Shown: positions 23,567 through 24,917 of the stretch, piece after piece | Layout of the letters: every line of letters starts with the position of its first letter | Numbering within the stretch: the stretch's first letter is position 1 | Program-made: the position numbers and the translations under genes | Assembly: GCA_937868025.1 (NCBI GenBank) | Contig: CALMLJ010000089.1 | Location: 1 to 24,917 of the forward strand | Reading direction: 5' to 3' | Origin: an uncultured Acidimicrobiaceae bacterium | GTDB lineage: Bacteria > Actinomycetota > Acidimicrobiia > Acidimicrobiales > Microtrichaceae | DNA length: 24,917 nt | Notes under the pieces: model-generated | Seen by the model: only the letters and a program-made list of their open reading frames with translations | The model's database searches: none | What the model was told of the DNA's origin: nothing

Positions 23567-23692
23567 GGCGCGTCCGGGCACCGTTGCCCACCGGCCCGGG
23601 AGCAAAGGTTCCCGATCCAGTGCTTCGGATCCGGGCGACCGATAGTCAGGCACCCTCACCGAGGGGCGGTGGGACGAACTGGGAGGTTCATC

Positions 23693-24917
23693 ATGCGCGT
23701 ACGTCGTGCTCTGTTACCGCTGCTCGGGATGGTGGCGCTCGTCGCCACCGCGTGTCCCGAGCAGCCCGGTGGTGGCGGATCCACCACCACGACCGCACCG
23801 ACGACCACGTCGACGACGACCACAACGCTCGCTGACAACGACGGCGACGGTTACACGACCGGCCAGGACTGCAACGACAACAACCCGGCCGTCAACCCGG
23901 GCCAGGCCGTCGACACGGTGGGCGACGGCGTCGACGCCAACTGCGACGGTCAGGACGGGATCGCCACCAACACCGTGTTCGTCTCCAACACCGGCGCCGA
24001 CTCGTCGACGTGCGGCGATGTCGCCGCACCCTGCGCCACCATCGGCCAGGGCATCGTGCGCGCCGGTTCCCTCAGCCGCACCCAGATCCAGGTCGCCGAA
24101 GGCACGTATGCCAAGTTCGACGTCGTCGCGGGGCTCGAGATCGGCGGACACTACGACTCGGCGACCTGGACGAAGGTCGGCGCCGGTGACACCGTCGTCA
24201 CGGCGTCCTTCGACGCGGCCGTCAACGGTCCCGTCGGCATCACCGCTGACGGCATCGCGACGCCGACCAAGCTCGCCGACCTCGTGGTCAACGGCGTCGC
24301 CGCCGGCCCCGGCCTGGCGTCCTACGGCGTGATCGTGCGCAACTCGACCTCGGCCCTGGTGTTCGACACGGTCAAGATCAACGGCGGCACCGGCGGGAGC
24401 GGTTCGGCTGGGGCGAACGGCATCTCGGCCTCCTCGGCTCCCGCCGCTTCGGGCATGGGTGGCGGCGGCGGCTTCGAACCGTCCGGCACCTACAACAACA
24501 CCGACTCCGGCGCCGGCGGCGGCGGTGCCGGCGGAGGTGGCGTCGGCGGCAACGGCGGTGTGGTCGACGCGTCGACGAGCCTCTTCGGCAACCACGACGC
24601 CCAGCCGGGTCAGCAGGGCGGGATCGGCGCGGGCGGCGCCGCCGGCGGCACCGGCGGCCAGCCGGACACGACCTCGCTCATCGGCTGCGGTAGCAACGGT
24701 CTCCCGACGCCCGGCGGTGCCGGAAGCCCGGGTGCCGCTGGCACCAACGGCGGTGTCGGCACCGGCGGTTCGGCCTCGGCCGGAGCGCTGAGCGGTGGCC
24801 TCTGGACGGCATCCCCCTCGTCGGCCGGTGGCAACGGTGGCGCCGGCGGTCCGGGTCGTCCGGGCGGCGGCGGTGGTGGCGGCGGCGCCTCCGACTGTGA
24901 CAGCGACGACGCCGGCG
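23693..24917 (+). CDS. Second MopE-like secreted protein with glycine-rich tail (3' end outside the window)
   Basis: This is a tandem paralogue of the preceding gene, with 408 codons visible and no stop before the window ends. The order is the same. A signal sequence MRVRRALLPLLGMVALVATA and Cys21 are followed by a Thr-rich linker (31-45). The MopE-type motif (about 48-86) has DNDGDGYTTGQDCNDNNP and VGDGVDANCDG, with Cys60 and Cys84. A beta-helix-like region (about 92-230, Cys107 and Cys114) follows, and then a Gly-rich tail with the shared insert GGASDCDSDDAG at the edge. GGGAGG lies 6 nt before the ATG. The first 20 nt of coding sequence equal those of its twin, but synonymous changes are frequent after that, so the duplication is not recent. 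Codon 8 is TTA, rare in such a genome. Confidence 0.85.
   Translation, partial: MRVRRALLPLLGMVALVATACPEQPGGGGSTTTTAPTTTSTTTTTLADNDGDGYTTGQDCNDNNPAVNPGQAVDTVGDGVDANCDGQDGIATNTVFVSNTGADSSTCGDVAAPCATIGQGIVRAGSLSRTQIQVAEGTYAKFDVVAGLEIGGHYDSATWTKVGAGDTVVTASFDAAVNGPVGITADGIATPTKLADLVVNGVAAGPGLASYGVIVRNSTSALVFDTVKINGGTGGSGSAGANGISASSAPAASGMGGGGGFEPSGTYNNTDSGAGGGGAGGGGVGGNGGVVDASTSLFGNHDAQPGQQGGIGAGGAAGGTGGQPDTTSLIGCGSNGLPTPGGAGSPGAAGTNGGVGTGGSASAGALSGGLWTASPSSAGGNGGAGGPGRPGGGGGGGGASDCDSDDAG

Noticed and set aside
22212..23591. Long open frames on the minus strand opposite the first MopE-like gene
   Set aside because: They are caused by GC-rich Gly repeats read in reverse, have Arg/Ala/Pro-rich nonsense composition, no ribosome binding site and no recognisable domain.
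23706..24332. A 208-residue plus-strand frame inside the second paralogue
   Set aside because: It is the wrong frame. The true frame starts at 23693 and is homologous to the preceding gene throughout.
22530..24917. Repeats as a CRISPR array or tandem DNA satellite
   Set aside because: Units are irregular, keep the reading frame and vary in codon use. They are protein-level Gly repeats.

Overview
The window is from a high-GC actinobacterium. Two WhiB-family iron-sulfur regulators, a RegX3/SenX3 phosphate two-component system, a GTTCACC-type PHO box, a Zincin_2 (DUF2342) protein and many apparently leaderless genes all point that way. The overall gene set looks most like class Acidimicrobiia, which is an inference from gene content. 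Coding is dense and no gene-free stretch exceeds about 210 bases. No rRNA, tRNA, insertion sequence, phage gene or CRISPR array was seen.

Layout. (1) 1-2141, plus strand: the 3' end of an HtrA-fold protein with a PDZ domain whose catalytic motifs are degraded, then a Zincin_2 family protein. (2) 2163-7129, minus strand: a phosphate operon read pstB, phoU, senX3, regX3, MFS transporter. (3) 7130-9816: a regulatory gap with three 11-bp direct repeats of a PHO box, then divergent ppk1 coupled to a Nudix hydrolase. (4) 9801-11619, minus strand: a 93-residue unknown protein and an intact membrane-anchored HtrA protease. (5) 11824-13356: a WhiB protein with an extra cysteine, a strong intrinsic terminator, a 58-residue TatA, 5-formyltetrahydrofolate cyclo-ligase, and a WhiB2/WhmD-type regulator. 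(6) 13529-20788, minus strand: a tight five-gene cluster read AAA ATPase, ABC ATPase, 12-TM ABC permease, GH1 beta-glucosidase, VWA protein. (7) 20896-24917, plus strand: an L,D-transpeptidase, then two tandem paralogous secreted proteins, probably lipoproteins. Each has a Thr-rich linker, a MopE-type metal-binding motif, a beta-helix-like segment and a long glycine-rich tail. The second runs off the window.

How the genes may work together. Section 3 and the operon before it form a phosphate unit: SenX3-RegX3 sense and respond, PhoU and PstB link sensing to uptake, and Ppk1 stores phosphate as polyphosphate. The PHO box lies where RegX3 could control pstB and perhaps ppk1. The AAA and VWA proteins at the two ends of section 6 are the usual halves of a MoxR/chelatase-like machine, here separated by an ABC exporter and a glycosidase. 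The last three plus-strand genes are all cell-envelope proteins with Thr-rich linkers just after their signal sequences.

The most notable signals are the tandem MopE/Gly-rich paralogues, the PHO box, a repeated promoter layout (a TANNNT box exactly 6 nt before the start codon at five genes), and two protease-fold proteins side by side that both lack canonical catalytic residues.
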